Below are positions 1-10,910 of a DNA stretch of 30,438 nt, in pieces. The translations under genes and the position numbers were made by a program. Every line of letters begins with the position of its first letter. Positions within the stretch are counted from its first letter, which is position 1. The notes below the pieces were generated by a model. That model was not told the origin of the DNA. It ran no database searches and saw only the letters and a program-made list of their open reading frames with translations. The stretch comes from Heterobasidion occidentale (Eukaryota > Basidiomycota > Agaricomycetes > Russulales > Bondarzewiaceae), in NCBI GenBank assembly GCA_039111635.1, contig JBCAQO010000100.1:1-30438 (forward strand), written 5' to 3'.

Positions 1-522
1 AAATTGGCAGCGAAATGACATTCTTATATAAAGTAATATAAGCTATGTAATAACCATAATATATCCAATACTTTTACATCGTACGGGCAAGCCATACATG
101 AGGCGGCACGGTTGGTAGATACCACAACATCCCTCAGGCTTCCCGAACTTCACAAAGAATATCAGATATGGGATTAGAAGGTGAAGATGAGCAGGAATGC
201 AACACCGATGACCTCTGGTAAGCAAAGATTAAAGATAATGAAGTGACATATCAATCATACTTCTGGGTACACAGCACAAGTATCTAGTCAAGTAATGCCC
301 GGTGATGTTGGTGAAACTCTCCATCAACAACAGGTTGACAGCAAATGTCAAGAAATGGAGGAAATATAGCCATGGTTCAAGGTTGATGCACATGCATCGG
401 AGGGACAGCCCTCGAGACAGCCAACAAGAATGTTATGTGATTCAAAGTAGTACCAATCATTGTAATAGACGGCGGGATTTGCGAAGGCTATTATCTTTGT
501 CAGACTGATGTTCTCGGCCAAC
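1..522. other. Intergenic, no gene supported
   Basis: I see no intact gene here. On the minus strand about 350-530 there is a short open stretch containing NISLTKIIAF. It resembles, weakly, peptides that the downstream 209-base repeat would encode on the same strand, so it may be an older relative of that repeat. Nothing allows a function to be assigned. Confidence 0.4.
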
Positions 523-931
523 ACATGCAAGAATTTTAGATAAGATCAACCTACATCAGGGAGAAGGGTTTCGTAAAGGTCAATAAGAAAGCCGAATTGT
601 CAGCAATAGAGCCTACCTTTATAATTAACGATGGAGTTGCCGGTGCCGACAATCCTTGCCAGACTGACGTTCACGGCCAACACATGCGAGAGTGACGATG
701 TTTGTCCAGACTTGATCGCGCAACAGCCAATACATGCAAGAGTTTTACATAAGATCAACCTACATCAGGGAGAAGGGCTTCGCAAAGGTCAATAAGAAAG
801 CCGAATTGTCAGCAACAAAGCCTACCTTTATAATTACAATGGAGTTGCCGGTGCCGACAATCCTTGCCAGACTGACGTTCACGGCCAACACATGCGAGAG
901 TGACAATGTTCGTCCAGACTTGATCGCGCAA
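523..931. repeat. 209-base tandem duplication
   Basis: Two adjacent direct copies (about 523-731 and 732-931) share long identical stretches, such as the run beginning ATAAGATCAACCTACATCAG and the run beginning GGAGTTGCCGGTGCCGAC. They differ by a few substitutions and one small indel near the middle. A shorter third piece (CAGACTGATGTTC..CGGCCAACACATGC) starts near 500. No function is evident. Both strands have short open frames across the unit, but no start or splice pattern makes a convincing gene. Confidence 0.8.
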
Positions 932-1236
932 CATCAGCGCGATACTGAGTCTGAATGTGAGTAAAAATGAATCAGAAGCAAAATGATGCGAAATGCAGTA
1001 AGAAAGCCGCACGATTGACTGCGATTATCAAGACCTGGACATATGATGGAGTCCGGTCAGGCTTGACACATTAATTGTTCAAATGATTAAGAAATAGCAA
1101 CGTCTAGCGAGGATATCTACTATTGTAACTAATTATGATGATTGCAGAAGCTACTATCATTGGAAGGAAAGATATAGTCCCTTCTGCACACAAGATGAAG
1201 CGACAGATGATAGGCATTGATACCGTGAAAAGCATA
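932..1236. other. 3' flank of the DUF6698-like gene
   Basis: AT-rich sequence between the tandem duplication and the stop codon of the minus-strand gene. It probably holds that gene's 3' untranslated region. I see no coding signal. Confidence 0.4.
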
Positions 1237-2695
1237 TTATACTGCCCGACGTCTAGTACGTTCCTCAACGGTAGGCTCCCTTGAGATAGGATCCTTCCTC
1301 GCCTCAGCCGCTTTTCTCTGAGCCCTTCTTTCTCTGATCTTGGCCAGCGCACTGTTGGTTGATGCTGCGGGGTGAGCTGAAGAAAAACTGGGAAAAATCT
1401 GACTTCAAAGAATGTCAGAAAGGGTCGAAGATACTTTGAGATACGTACCAGTTCCACCATAATAATAGCGCGTCAACTTCCTCCTTTTCCTCCACATCCT
1501 CAAACAATTCCAATACACTATTGAAGAAACGCTCTGAGTCGGTGACAGTATCTGTTCGAGAAAATACAGCTGACGACGAGAGGGAAAATCGAGCCTAGAA
1601 AGGGGAATCAGAAGCAACATGCGAAGGGGTCTCTTAACAGCTACCTGCGTGGCAATGTAAGCGATCGATGCCGGTGTGACGCATTTCATACCGTGAATCC
1701 GCGCGTTCCCAGACCTTGTGGCCCTCGCATCCTTTTCCACTGAACTTGGAGATGTAAACACGTGCTTATAGGCCTATGAACATCAGCATGCGAGTTCGTC
1801 GAAAGTACCAGATAGAAACATACTGAGACGAGCAGCTGGCTCTTGAAAAGCCCCTTCCATGGGTCATCAGAATCGTACCGATAACCAGCATATAGAAAAA
1901 TGGGCCACTGGTCTCCTGGAATAAGCATTTCACCGTCTCGCAATTTCCGTTTGATACTGTTCGAGTGAGATGAACGGGAAAAAATGAGATTATTTGATCT
2001 TACTCAGGATTCGACCAATCCAATCCTGCAGGGCAAAGCAGCGCTCCTGTCTGTTCATGGCGAAAGCCCCGATCTGATTTCATGTTACGGGAGAGTGGCG
2101 GAATAAGGGATTGGCCTCGAGGAGTGATCCAATCGAGGATAGGGCCTTTCATACTCTTTGTATCGTCCGATCTAGCGCTAGACACCCCTTTTTGAATCTG
2201 CCCTACCGTTAAATAGCCACACTCAAGGTGATGCGGTCACACTTACTAGTTCCCCTATGTGCATGATCTCCTCGTCAGAGCCTTCCTGTAGGCGCTCTTC
2301 AAGATGGGGGACCATCCGAAGTAATTCTTCATAAACCTTGTACTCCCGCCTCTGCCTATCAAACAATGAAACACGCAGTGCATGACAAGAATGATTGATT
2401 CAGCGAGTTGGCCTTAGATAGGAACGGCTCACTCATATGTCAAGGACTCAGGCTCCTCAGCCAGCTCTCCCATTCTAAGAAGACCACGTGTGATTATAGA
2501 CTGGACGTTGCAAAGAGCGTGTACAGTCCGTCCAAAATGACGACCGTGATGAACAAGCGGATCTGTGAGACACCTTGCGGAGGGTCAGAGGTCGCCCAGG
2601 CAGGCGAGGCAAAGTAGTGCTTACGGCCTTTTCCTGGGGCCTAGTTGAAGAGCACTAGGCTGACGTTTATCACCAAGAGAGTGGTCCTCAGGCAT
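1237..2695 (-). CDS. DUF6698-like protein, intact 8-exon gene
   Basis: My model has exons at 2695-2625, 2573-2433, 2355-2247, 2197-2004, 1956-1824, 1773-1645, 1594-1449 and 1402-1237. Its introns are 46-77 bases, every junction keeps codon phase, and it gives 362 residues from ATG (2693-2695) to TAA (1237-1239). Blocks seen in order are HSLGDKRQPSALQLGPRKR (start), HHGRHFGRTVHALCNVQ, MGELAEEPESLTYEQRRE, ARSDDTKSMKGPILDWITP, GFRHEQTGALLCPAGLDWS, PGDQWPIFLY, FTSPSSVEKDARATRSGNAR, FSRTDTVTDSERFF and a basic tail NSALAKIRERRAQRKAAEAR. I recognise these as a multi-copy basidiomycete family of unknown function; the Pfam name DUF6698 is from memory. No signal peptide or membrane segment is visible. 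The gene is divergent from the gene at 2947 and shows no stop or frameshift, so it is probably live. Confidence 0.88.
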
Positions 2696-2946
2696 GGAAG
2701 TAAGAACGGTGCGTCGATGAGAAAACGGGCGTGGGACCTGGTATCGCGTCCAAAGTTTTTAACGAGCGAGCAAGCGAACGAGTCATAAACTATGGTGAGT
2801 CAGAAAGTCAGTGGGAGTCAGAGCGAGTCACCTCGGGTAGGAGGAGGAAGGTCGGGCTTCGGGTATCCAAGCCAATTCGAAGCGACCCTCAAGGGTATTT
2901 AGGACATTGACCTGCTCAAGGCCATCTCATCCTGCACTGCCTAGCC
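2696..2946. promoter_or_regulatory. Shared divergent promoter region
   Basis: This 251-base gap separates the start codons of two divergent genes. It contains a GAGC/GAAC-rich stretch (about 2762-2790, ending CGAGTCATAAAC) and a TATTTAG sequence about 50 bases before the plus-strand ATG. The 15-base paired element found upstream of three other genes is absent. Confidence 0.45.
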
Positions 2947-3960
2947 ATGTCGTCCCAACCTTTAACTCGCGAATCACTGGTCATCTCCATCCCTTCTCGT
3001 CATCGCCGATACCTGGACAAGGTTCGGGGATCTGACAACGCGGTTTTTCAGTACGACATTCAAACAGGGGAGATGATTCCATGGAAGTGGTGGGTCTTGT
3101 CACCTCAAAAATTTGAAATGTCTGACGCACAATGCAGGCCCGTAAGCTTAAGGGAGGGGGACCGTGTCGTGCCTTCGTCTCTGAGGAAACACCGCCTGAC
3201 GAATAGATTTCTCGGGCCGTGTTGTTTGTGCCCCTTGCTCGAGAGAAACGGACCACCGGTGTTCACGGAGGCAGCTATGTATCTTGCAACGTCGGGTCCT
3301 TTCCATGGTCAATACATTGCTCGATGCGCACATGGAGTGTGTGGATATATAGGTCAGTCCCCATCCAATGAGCGTGAATACACACGACTTACCAATCTCA
3401 CAAGTTCGCCTCGAGCATGCCTACCAACGTATTGGTTGTCCAGTGCATATGTACGCGCCTCGTGGTGAGCACCTCGAGATCAATCTCTAGGTCTAGAATT
3501 GACTCCCACGCAGAGGCAACCGAAGCGCGCCCACGACCAGTGCTACACTTTAGCGAAGCAGGATATGTCCCCCTGAACCCCTTTCCAATGCCTCTGAAAC
3601 GCACTCACGCACAAATCGGTGAGTGTCAGTACCTGTTTGACATTCAGGTGTAACTCACTCACCATTTCAGATGTAACCTCGAACGAAAACCCACTTCTCC
3701 GCCTTGTGCAAAGGCGCCGTGTCTCTACTCAATATCGACCAAACCCGTTGTATGACCTCCTTCGACAGATGGACACGAACATTTATCCAGGTGTTTCCGA
3801 AGAGGCCTTTTCCAAATTCTTTGTGAAGTGCTCCTGTCGATTGATCACGACCCGTCGGGCCTTCGCTCACCACGAATGCCCGTTGGAAGTAATTGATCTC
3901 ACCACAGATTCAGATAATCAAGGGGGAGATACCGATGAGGAGCAAGCTACAGAACTCTAG
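2947..3960 (+). CDS. Cys-rich lineage-specific protein with C-terminal SIM-like motif
   Basis: Four exons (2947-3352, 3405-3464, 3514-3618, 3671-3960) with introns of 52, 49 and 52 bases give 286 residues; all phases fit. The N-terminal part has a Trp-rich block (IPWKWWVLSP) followed by candidate metal-binding cysteines (GPCCLCPLL, then CAHGVC). The C-terminal part has KCSCRLITTRRAFAHHECP, a Cys/His cluster that looks zinc-binding, followed at once by EVIDLTTDSD and an acidic tail to the stop. VIDLT plus acidic/Ser residues is the classical form of a SUMO-interacting motif, as in PIAS proteins. I believe similar proteins are common in Agaricomycetes, but I know no function. The gene is convergent with the Ulp1-like protease gene. 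SUMO binding is inference. Confidence 0.82.
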
Positions 3961-4156
3961 AAAATTAGTACCAAAGCGTTGACACCATAGGATTCATATA
4001 CAGCCATTACAGTCAGCATAGAATTAATGTACAGCCATTAGACTCAACACCATAGGATTGATACGTAGCCACTCATTTCAATATGAACCGGCTCATATGC
4101 ATGAAGATCAAGTTGTGGGAATGGTAAAAGTGCGTATTAAGGGAAGAACCAAAGAC

Positions 4157-6231
4157 TCAATGGTCAGCAAGTCTGCGAGACAGAACAGTAGTGGCCATGT
4201 TCTACAGACTCGACAGCATATGACTTTGAGTCTGCACATTACGCTACGTACTCACCTTCCCGAGAGCTGTTGCCATTCATCAGAAAGTTTGAGGAGTTCT
4301 GCCTTCAGCATCTCACGCATGGTGGGAACGACGCCCGCCTCCCATTCTATTTCTGCCCCTGATGCATGCCCCTTCTTCAATGTCTTGCATGATGGCCCAA
4401 GGGCAATAGATCAGGATTCGTGATAGCAAGCATCGTGAAGACTTACCGATGTCGGTCTCATGAACATATCCGGGTTTTTCATGAAAAGATAGTTGAAGTG
4501 GAGAAGGTACAAGCCACAATCATACTGATTGGGTTGCATGGGCACCTGACGAGGACATTCATTCGAGGCATACATCATACACAACAAATGTGACCCACCT
4601 CAAACTGTTTTGCATGCGGTTCGAACAGAGGCGTGATATTGATTCGGGCCTTGACCTCCTCACATAGATACTCAGCTAAGCGCCGGCCCGTATTCCGACG
4701 CTTTCGGTTGAGAGAATCGAATATAAAGATTTGCGTACTGGCAAAGATCAATTAGGAGTAACAGTGAAACGATCATCATCGTTATGGCTCACGCGTGGAC
4801 CCAACTTGATGTAGTCGAGCCTTCGCTATCCGACAACATAGTCCATCCAAGTCGGTGCGCCGAATCAACGGCAAAAACAGTATTGTATTTAGCTGGCGGG
4901 CGCTCGAATAGGCCTTGTGGATGGCTTATGACTGCCAAGTACCAATGCTGTTCCGCCCTATCAGTCATGTCTCAGCAATGTAGTCACGGAACTAAGAAGC
5001 TTGCTCGCACTCATCATGTATAGGGACGATCAAGAACTTCTTGCTGAAGATATCGACTCTGTTTGTATGACTTTTGGCTGCTTCATAGCCAGCTCGTCTA
5101 CGAAAAAAAAATAAGCGATCTTCACAGCGCTCCATGAGACGTAACTCACAATCGCGTATAGAAAAACGTGCTATATATGTGTACCTGGTCCATAGCAACA
5201 GAATCCTTCACCCTTGACTTGGCATACCACAGTCTTTGTGTTCATATGAGCGAGCACTCGGGTTTCGGATAAAATCGAACACTTACTTTAAACCAAGATT
5301 GATGAGATTATCATTTAAGAATCTGCGAGGTTTTAGTCGCTCCATATCCTGTGGTCCGATATCAATCGCGCCATGGCCAACAAAGGGGTAAGTCAAAATA
5401 CTGTAGAAAGTCGAGAATAAGTGACAATTTGTATGTATTCATTGATACATACATCGCGCGAGTGTCCGATCGAGCAGATGAGTCAGATTGCTTTGGCAAA
5501 GGTACTTTCGTGGGCAGCTCTACCTCAACATCATCATCTTCAGACGTGAGAGAACTGAGTGGAGAGGATGGAGGAATAGGTAATGCCTCTGAGACCGTTG
5601 GCAACGAAGCATCCTCTAGAGCTGATGCTGGAGTATTTGAGGAATTGAAGAGAGGTGGGGGCGCCGGCACGGTTCCTGTGCCAGATCGTGGAAAACCAGT
5701 GTCAAGAGATGATGCTTGTGTGCGAGATGTTTTGATTGGCTTTGAGCCAAGAGACAAAAGAGGCTTCGTTTTTGAGATATATCGTGGCGAGATTGTGTTC
5801 GAGGCTACCGCTATAGTTGAAGAATTTTTTGATTCATAGAAAGACTTCTGTCGGCGTACGGCAAATGTAGGATGCGAAGATGCTGCACTCTGTTGCAAGG
5901 GTCGTTCGGATCGTGCCGCATGTTTCCTATGGTATGATCTATATCGGCGGCGTCTGGAAGGCACGCATATCAGACTTACGCAATGGGGCACAAAGCAGAC
6001 TTGGATAACACCCGCTTAGTGTGCGCAAGAGGCGATGGCACTCGCAAGGTGCTGGGTGGCAGAGACGCACTAGCATAATCTTGTGTGAGAAAGGCTGAGA
6101 TCGTGCGTGACAGAGTGAACATACCTCGCCGACGCAAACCCCATAACAGCGTGCATCCTCGCCACAAGATCCTTCGGCGGTGGTTTCTTCATGGAGCGAG
6201 CTAGCTCCGCATCTTCAGGATTCAATAGCAT
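4157..6231 (-). CDS. Ulp1-like (C48) SUMO-type cysteine protease, intact
   Basis: My model has exons at 6231-6125, 6069-5980, 5926-5453, 5400-5287, 5233-5150, 5097-5011, 4957-4793, 4737-4599, 4545-4447 and 4383 onward. The last exon either stops at TGA 4252-4254 (496 residues) or uses a strong GTGAGT donor (4255) and TCTCGCAG acceptor to end at 4157 (500 residues). Residues about 1-225 are Ser/Pro-rich and probably disordered. The C48 domain follows: FLNDNLINLGLKLWY, VHIYSTFFYTRL, FLIVPIHDE, then catalytic His323 in QHWYLAVI, Asp381 in FIFDSLN, oxyanion Gln424 and Cys430 in QPNQYDCGLYLLHF. The Gln-to-Cys spacing of six matches Ulp1. The predicted role is cleavage of SUMO or a ubiquitin-like protein. 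His and Asp are 58 residues apart, against 17 in yeast Ulp1, so an insertion lies between them. Such copies are often linked to transposons. Start: first in-frame ATG after a stop. Confidence 0.9.
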
Positions 6232-6297
6232 GATTTGTCTGGACGTCGAAAGGCTGAAGCGATGGACATTCGAAGTTTACTCGTCGAGCACAGCAGT

Positions 6298-6355
6298 CCT
6301 GCAATGAGCAAGACTGAGTGATGTCGGTCACCCGATACCACCTGCAATGAGCAAG
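6298..6355 (-). promoter_or_regulatory. Paired 15-base upstream element, locus 1
   Basis: Two identical copies of CTTGCTCATTGCAGG lie on the minus strand (6341-6355 and 6298-6312), with starts 43 bases apart. They sit 67 bases upstream of the Ulp1-like start codon in the same orientation as that gene. The 28-base spacer is unlike the spacers at the other two loci, so the 15-mer itself is what is conserved. It could be a transcription-factor site; its TTGCAGG end also resembles a splice acceptor in a 5' UTR. Confidence 0.65.
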
Positions 6356-6836
6356 TGAATACCTTCGTGGAAGGGGAGACGGATGTCGAGAGAGTCGCAG
6401 AAAGAGGAGGTCCGTCACGGAGTGCGTTGTGGAAATGGCCAGCCTGGCAATGCCCGAAGCAGCGAAAGTTTGCCAAGGGAAATTTCCCACGTCCCGGAAA
6501 TATCCGGGTGAGGCGTATGAGTGTGTATGGCCGGTTATACACGACCTTATTCACCTTCATGACCTACGATGACTACATTTGTTGCAGGCTCTCGAACGAA
6601 GACTGCGTTAGACAATTATGCTCTGATGAGGGGAAGGCTTTGCACGTTGTTGACACATCATATTCGATCATGGACTTGCGGCGACCTAGTACGTCGGACT
6701 GACACGACGGGGTTTGTCCTGCTCGCAGTGAGTGAAATTGCGCCTCGTGTGTCTATTTAATCCGATCTGCCTCTCCCACATATTGATATGCCCTTTGGCA
6801 ACGTACCACATCACTCTAGTGCCATATCAAAGGAAG
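6356..6836. other. Intergenic between two divergent genes
   Basis: I find no coding signal here beyond short open frames. The segment should hold the upstream region of the plus-strand gene at 6837. Confidence 0.35.
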
Positions 6837-7795
6837 ATGAGTGAACAACGCTCTTGCAATCATGACAACAGGTTGGCATTCCCCGAGTTGCCTAGCATGC
6901 CAGACAGGAGCGACGCGCCTCGTTGCAGAGTGTTTCTCGACGGCAATGGTCCCCTGTGCCGCGTTCTCTTATCTACTGTTCACCAGCTTGACGATGACCA
7001 GACGGAAGAACATCCCTGCGTCATGCCTTGGTGCATTCTATCCCCCTCACCCTCATGAACAAGGCTATGGCTTTCTTCGAGTCACTGCGGCACCCCGACG
7101 GCTCACCCATCGTCTATCCTACACACGAGAAGGATCTAGAGATGTCGCCGAGACACATGTGCGAATACACGTACATCTGGAGGCTGCGGCGTGCGTTTCT
7201 TAAGGCAATTTACGCGGCCAGTTGCAATGATCAGATGGGAAGTAACTGGCGATGGCCAAAGATCCACGGGTACCTGTATCGGGAGTACTCTGGTTACGGT
7301 CACGATCGCGCACAGCGAATGTTCTACCGTGAGGATGAGCAGGCTGTGGGCCAGGTTCCTTACACTGTGCCGGACGTGGCCCAAATGAGTTGAGTGTTTT
7401 GTTTTATCTGAGAATGTGGCTTGCTGATCGTACTTGGTCCTAGATTGGGCGGCGCTGCTCAACAGAGACATGAAACGAAGGAAATGGCGATCCTTTTGTG
7501 GCGACATATCAGCCAAGGGTATGATTCGTTTGGAGAAGAAAATGTCAGGATGTGGTTCGCATGGCGCGAACGCAAGTACTCCATCAGCGGGGACCAATTT
7601 CTGTTCGATGATGATATCCCGCCTCGCCTCGCCTATCTAGCATCCGGAACACAGGAAGCAGAGGAGGGTAAGTCAGCTGAATCTGGAACGGACGTCAGCT
7701 GACCAGAAGGCATGGCGACAGTTGATCTTGTACAATCCGACGACGAAGGCTCCAGTTTGATCCATGTTGAAGCGGATAGAGAGCAGTCATTGTGA
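6837..7795 (+). CDS. Lineage-specific protein with acidic SIM-like tail, two apparent -1 frame breaks
   Basis: Likely exons are 6837-7388, 7444-7667 and 7707-7795. The first begins MSEQRSCNHD, continues through RHPDGSPIVYPTHEKDLEMS and RAQRMFYREDEQAVGQVPYTVPDVAQM; the second carries NWAALLNRDMKRRKW and FGEENVRMWFAWRERKYSI; the third is a short tail with TVDLVQSDDEGSS. Exon lengths and frames agree only if one base is missing in the C run at 7042-7046 and another at or near GGG 7517-7519. Each break alone shifts the frame by -1, and both splice phases then fit. I do not recognise a domain. The charged, Trp-containing sequence looks like a multi-copy Agaricomycete family. The VDLV plus SDDE tail resembles a SUMO-interacting motif. 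It could be a pseudogene, or an intact gene with consensus errors. Confidence 0.65.
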
Positions 7796-8838
7796 TTAGG
7801 ACAGGTCATCCCACTCGATCGAAAAGACAGATTTTTCAAGTTCCACCATCTCTGATCGTATGAGCGCTTCGTATTGTGGTCAGTTGGCAGTCGTGTGCTT
7901 TGTCTTGTGTTGTATGTTTATGAGTAGTCCCCACTGAGAAGTTTCGTATCATGATGTACAAAAGAACGTGGTTATTTGGTGTTCATATTAGTGATGTCGA
8001 TGAACATTTGTCGTCTATAATGCTGCGTGGTTGAAGCCTTGCTGTGTATGGCGGTCAAAGTGTCGTTTTATTCATTCCGCACGACAATGGAGGTTCCCAC
8101 GAAAACTAAGCTCCCCACGAGACTGCACAACTCCCGAACACACGAGAATGACATCACACACGAAAAACAAAACCGCACACACATGTTACATCTCGGTCAA
8201 GCGCACACGAGACTGACCAGTGTTGCGTATCATAAACTGTTTCGCAAAAAGATAATAAAAGTTGAATGTGGATCACTCTAGTCTCTACGCAAACGTTCTA
8301 TTCTTGCTAACATATGTCCTGGACAGAGCTGCGCGCCTCTTCACTATGCTGTGCCACTGACACATCCATGGCTCGTCGCGCAAGGCGTCTCCGATCTCGA
8401 AGACAGCGGCGAGGCCACCCTCAATAAACTCAACACCCTCATCGTTACTCATCTTGTTTGTCCTCCTGCCCGCCCCGACTCCGCCCCGTCCCTGCCACAG
8501 GACGCGCTACCGGCTACTGGAAAATCACTAAGTACTGCACAACGCAAGCCCTCCGCATCGCCGGGTCCACCCCGGCGCGGCGCCCTGACCCTCGCCTCTA
8601 GCTACGGCACTGCAGACGCGCCTGCCGGACGCGGAGCGCGCGCTCTGTGTCTCGTTCACGTTCATGCCGTTGCCTTGCATGGCGGTGGGCCTGCAGTCCG
8701 CATGCTGGACGAGGGACACTTTGTGGACGCAGATCAAGAAGGAAAAGTGGGAGAGCGCGGTGATGGAGTGCTTTGAAGGCGCCTTTAAGAGGTGCAAATG
8801 CGGCACAAAGGAATTGGAGGAAAGGGGGGACATGATCA
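7796..8838. other. Intergenic and unresolved sequence
   Basis: 7796-8330 is AT-leaning 3' flank without a coding signal. From about 8350 to 8838 both strands have long open frames and base composition turns GC-rich. The plus strand includes a Cys-containing stretch (FKRCKCGTKELEER), but I see neither a family nor a consistent splice pattern. It may be debris belonging with the Sec14-like pseudogene next to it. Confidence 0.35.
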
Positions 8839-9330
8839 GAATGGGGTGTCGGCCACGGTGTCGCCGTATCACGTTGGAAGCTTGTCGTTGATGATGAGCA
8901 GCCACAGCTCTGCCCCGATCGCATGTGCGCCGCTCCCAGCGACCTTTGTCTTCGCGAGGGTGTTGGCGGAGAGCAAAGGCTTGAAGAGCCAGAAAATCTA
9001 CGTCAGGGAGCCCGGATCATTCATGAAGAACTCGTACGCCTGCGGCGCAAGGGGGCACGTGTCAGCCGGTGTGTGGGAACACGAGCTGTTGAAGCCAAAC
9101 CAGCGGAGCACACCGAAGGAACCGCTGTATGTCGCTGGATATGACGATCAGATCTTTATTTGCGCCATAGAGCGCTGTCTTCGCATCCAGCTTGTCGTAC
9201 ATGCTCGCAAATATCTCGGGGAGGTGTGTCTGCTACGGCTGTGAGTATGGTGTGGTCACGGCAGCATCGAAGGGACAGGGGCACGTACACGGAACTCCTT
9301 GAGCGTCGACTGTTCGCTCGCTGTGAACGT
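8839..9330 (-). pseudogene. Sec14/CRAL-TRIO-like lipid-transfer protein, decayed remnant
   Basis: Read on the minus strand, pieces appear in the right order for a basidiomycete CRAL-TRIO (Sec14-like) protein: FTASEQSTLKEFR (about 9330-9260), LYGANKDLIVISSDIQRFLR (about 9171-9110), AYEFFMNDPGSLT (about 9045-9001), IFWLFKPLLSANTLAKTKV with GSGAHAIGAELWLLI (about 8997-8895), and KLPT-stop-YGD (about 8880-8860). Intact members bind phosphatidylinositol or related lipids. Here an in-frame TAG (8998-9000) replaces the Trp expected before IFWLF, and a TGA (8869-8871) replaces the Arg expected before the Tyr-Gly pair. Frames also change between pieces, and parts of the lipid-binding fold are missing. 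I conclude it is non-functional. Family recognition is from memory. Confidence 0.72.
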
Positions 9331-10574
9331 CTGGGCCGGTGGGCTCCGGGACTGCTGACTCGACGTGCGTTCTCCTTTCCTTGCTGTCGCATTTCGTGTG
9401 GTCACGCTTGCGGGTGTAAATCGAAGATCCCCGCGTCAACTGTATGTATGCGGCCGATGGAATGTGACAAAGTCCATTTCTTCGTGTAGTATCTTACCGA
9501 AGAAGACAAGGCAGTCGAGCAGTTCGAAACCACGCGCCGCACGGCTGGCATCAACGTCACTCAAAACAAGGACGAGGAGCGTGCGTGGGCAAGAACACGG
9601 GCGCGAAGACGAGGGGGAGCCAGGCGAGGCGATGGGCGATGGCAACAACGAGGGCGACAACGAGGATAACAACGAGGAGTGATGGAGGGAAGAGTTCACA
9701 GGATAGGCAATGCAAATTGCTTCAGGGAAAACTGGCTGGACAACTTGCATGAACTAGAATAGCATCCCAGTTTAAGTTACCTCCTCATTAGCTTCTTTAC
9801 AATTTATGAGAGTGAAGACAACATACCGCGCTGTAGGGCCCTCTGAGACATCTTCTCTGCCGCGTGAATTTTGACCCCAGACCTGCAAACCGTATGAAAT
9901 GTCCTGTCTTTTCATCCCACTACCTACGTCTCCGAATTCACTGCTCTTTCACCTCTCTCCCCTACCTCTTCCCTCCTTCCAACAGTGCCAATGTAACCCT
10001 CGGCATCAATATCAAGGCTGTGGTTGTAGATCAGGGATGCGGCAGAAAAGACAACAAAAAACCTACAATTCTGCGCGAACAGATTGAATGAACCCACAAT
10101 CGGGCGGATGACGTCCGAAGAAAAATCGAATCTTGCCCCGCAGCGCGTCGATGTGGAACGAGGTCGAGACTTTAAGACGGTACCAAGCGTATTTGGGGTT
10201 CATGATTGAGAGTAGGTCGTGATGTGTGGTGAGGGTGCGAGGAGCGCAAACGAAACGCGAAGTGTGAAAGGGTTTAAGGAGAAAGGCGAATGCGAATGGA
10301 GAGCGAGTATGGTGAGCGAATGAATGCAAGCGCAAACGGATGGTAGTTGAGGACGTCACGTACCCGACACATATCCCCAACGACGTTCTCGCACGTCGAA
10401 CAATCGATGTGCACTTTCAAGGCAGCGCGTCGTTCTTCCATCCACCAAACTCGACAACAGCGTACGCGGTGGCTTCTGTGAGCGTGGCGAGATCCGTGTT
10501 CTGCGCCCCAATGAGCATGATATGCCTCAGTAGCCCAAAGCTGGTCGGTATGCGGACCTTATTAAAGTCGTATA
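9331..10574. other. Unresolved coding-like debris
   Basis: 9331-9760 contains an acidic GAC/GAG-rich stretch on the plus strand and no clear gene. On the minus strand between about 10560 and 10080 there are clean-looking peptides, [20 protein letters not shown] and TLTEATAYAVVEFGGWKNDA upstream and NPKYAWYRLKVSTSFHIDAL downstream, separated by stops or frame changes. They look like parts of one decayed protein gene. I do not recognise the family. Confidence 0.35.
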
Positions 10575-10908
10575 GAATCCCTCGAGGCGACTGATGAGTT
10601 TGTTGGAGAAGGTGAGTCCAGGTATAAGCATAAGGCCACGCTTCTTCGACCAGAAGATTGAGGCAAAAAACCGGAGAAGATGTCCTCTGCTGCGGCAAAG
10701 GCGGCTCACCGCTCAGCGAATGTGAAGCGACGATGAGAGATCCAGCGCGATGCCCAGTCCATCTTCCTCTTGATGCAGAGGATGATCTCAGTAGCATCGC
10801 AATTCGTAGGTCCAGTCTCGTTGTGAATATTTTCCATCATTATGTGCAACGCGGTGAAGCAGCACGCTGCCTGATGGAGTCGCAAAGAACCACGGCTTAA
10901 AAGTAGTG
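10575..10908 (+). repeat. Left arm of a large inverted repeat
   Basis: From GAATCCCTCG to the start of the motif array this segment matches the reverse complement of 18684-19017, at roughly 80% identity by eye. Shared stretches include GAGTCCAGGTATAAGCA and GGCTTCTTCGACCAGAA-like runs. Both arms encode, in the same relative frame, a peptide containing [11 protein letters not shown] followed by LLRPE, and then a stop. I do not recognise the source gene. Confidence 0.8.
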
Positions 10909-10910
10909 GA

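Noticed and set aside
5351..5839. 162-codon plus-strand open frame
   Set aside because: It lies antisense to the Ser-rich exon of the Ulp1-like gene, which is supported by phase-consistent splicing and catalytic motifs on the other strand.
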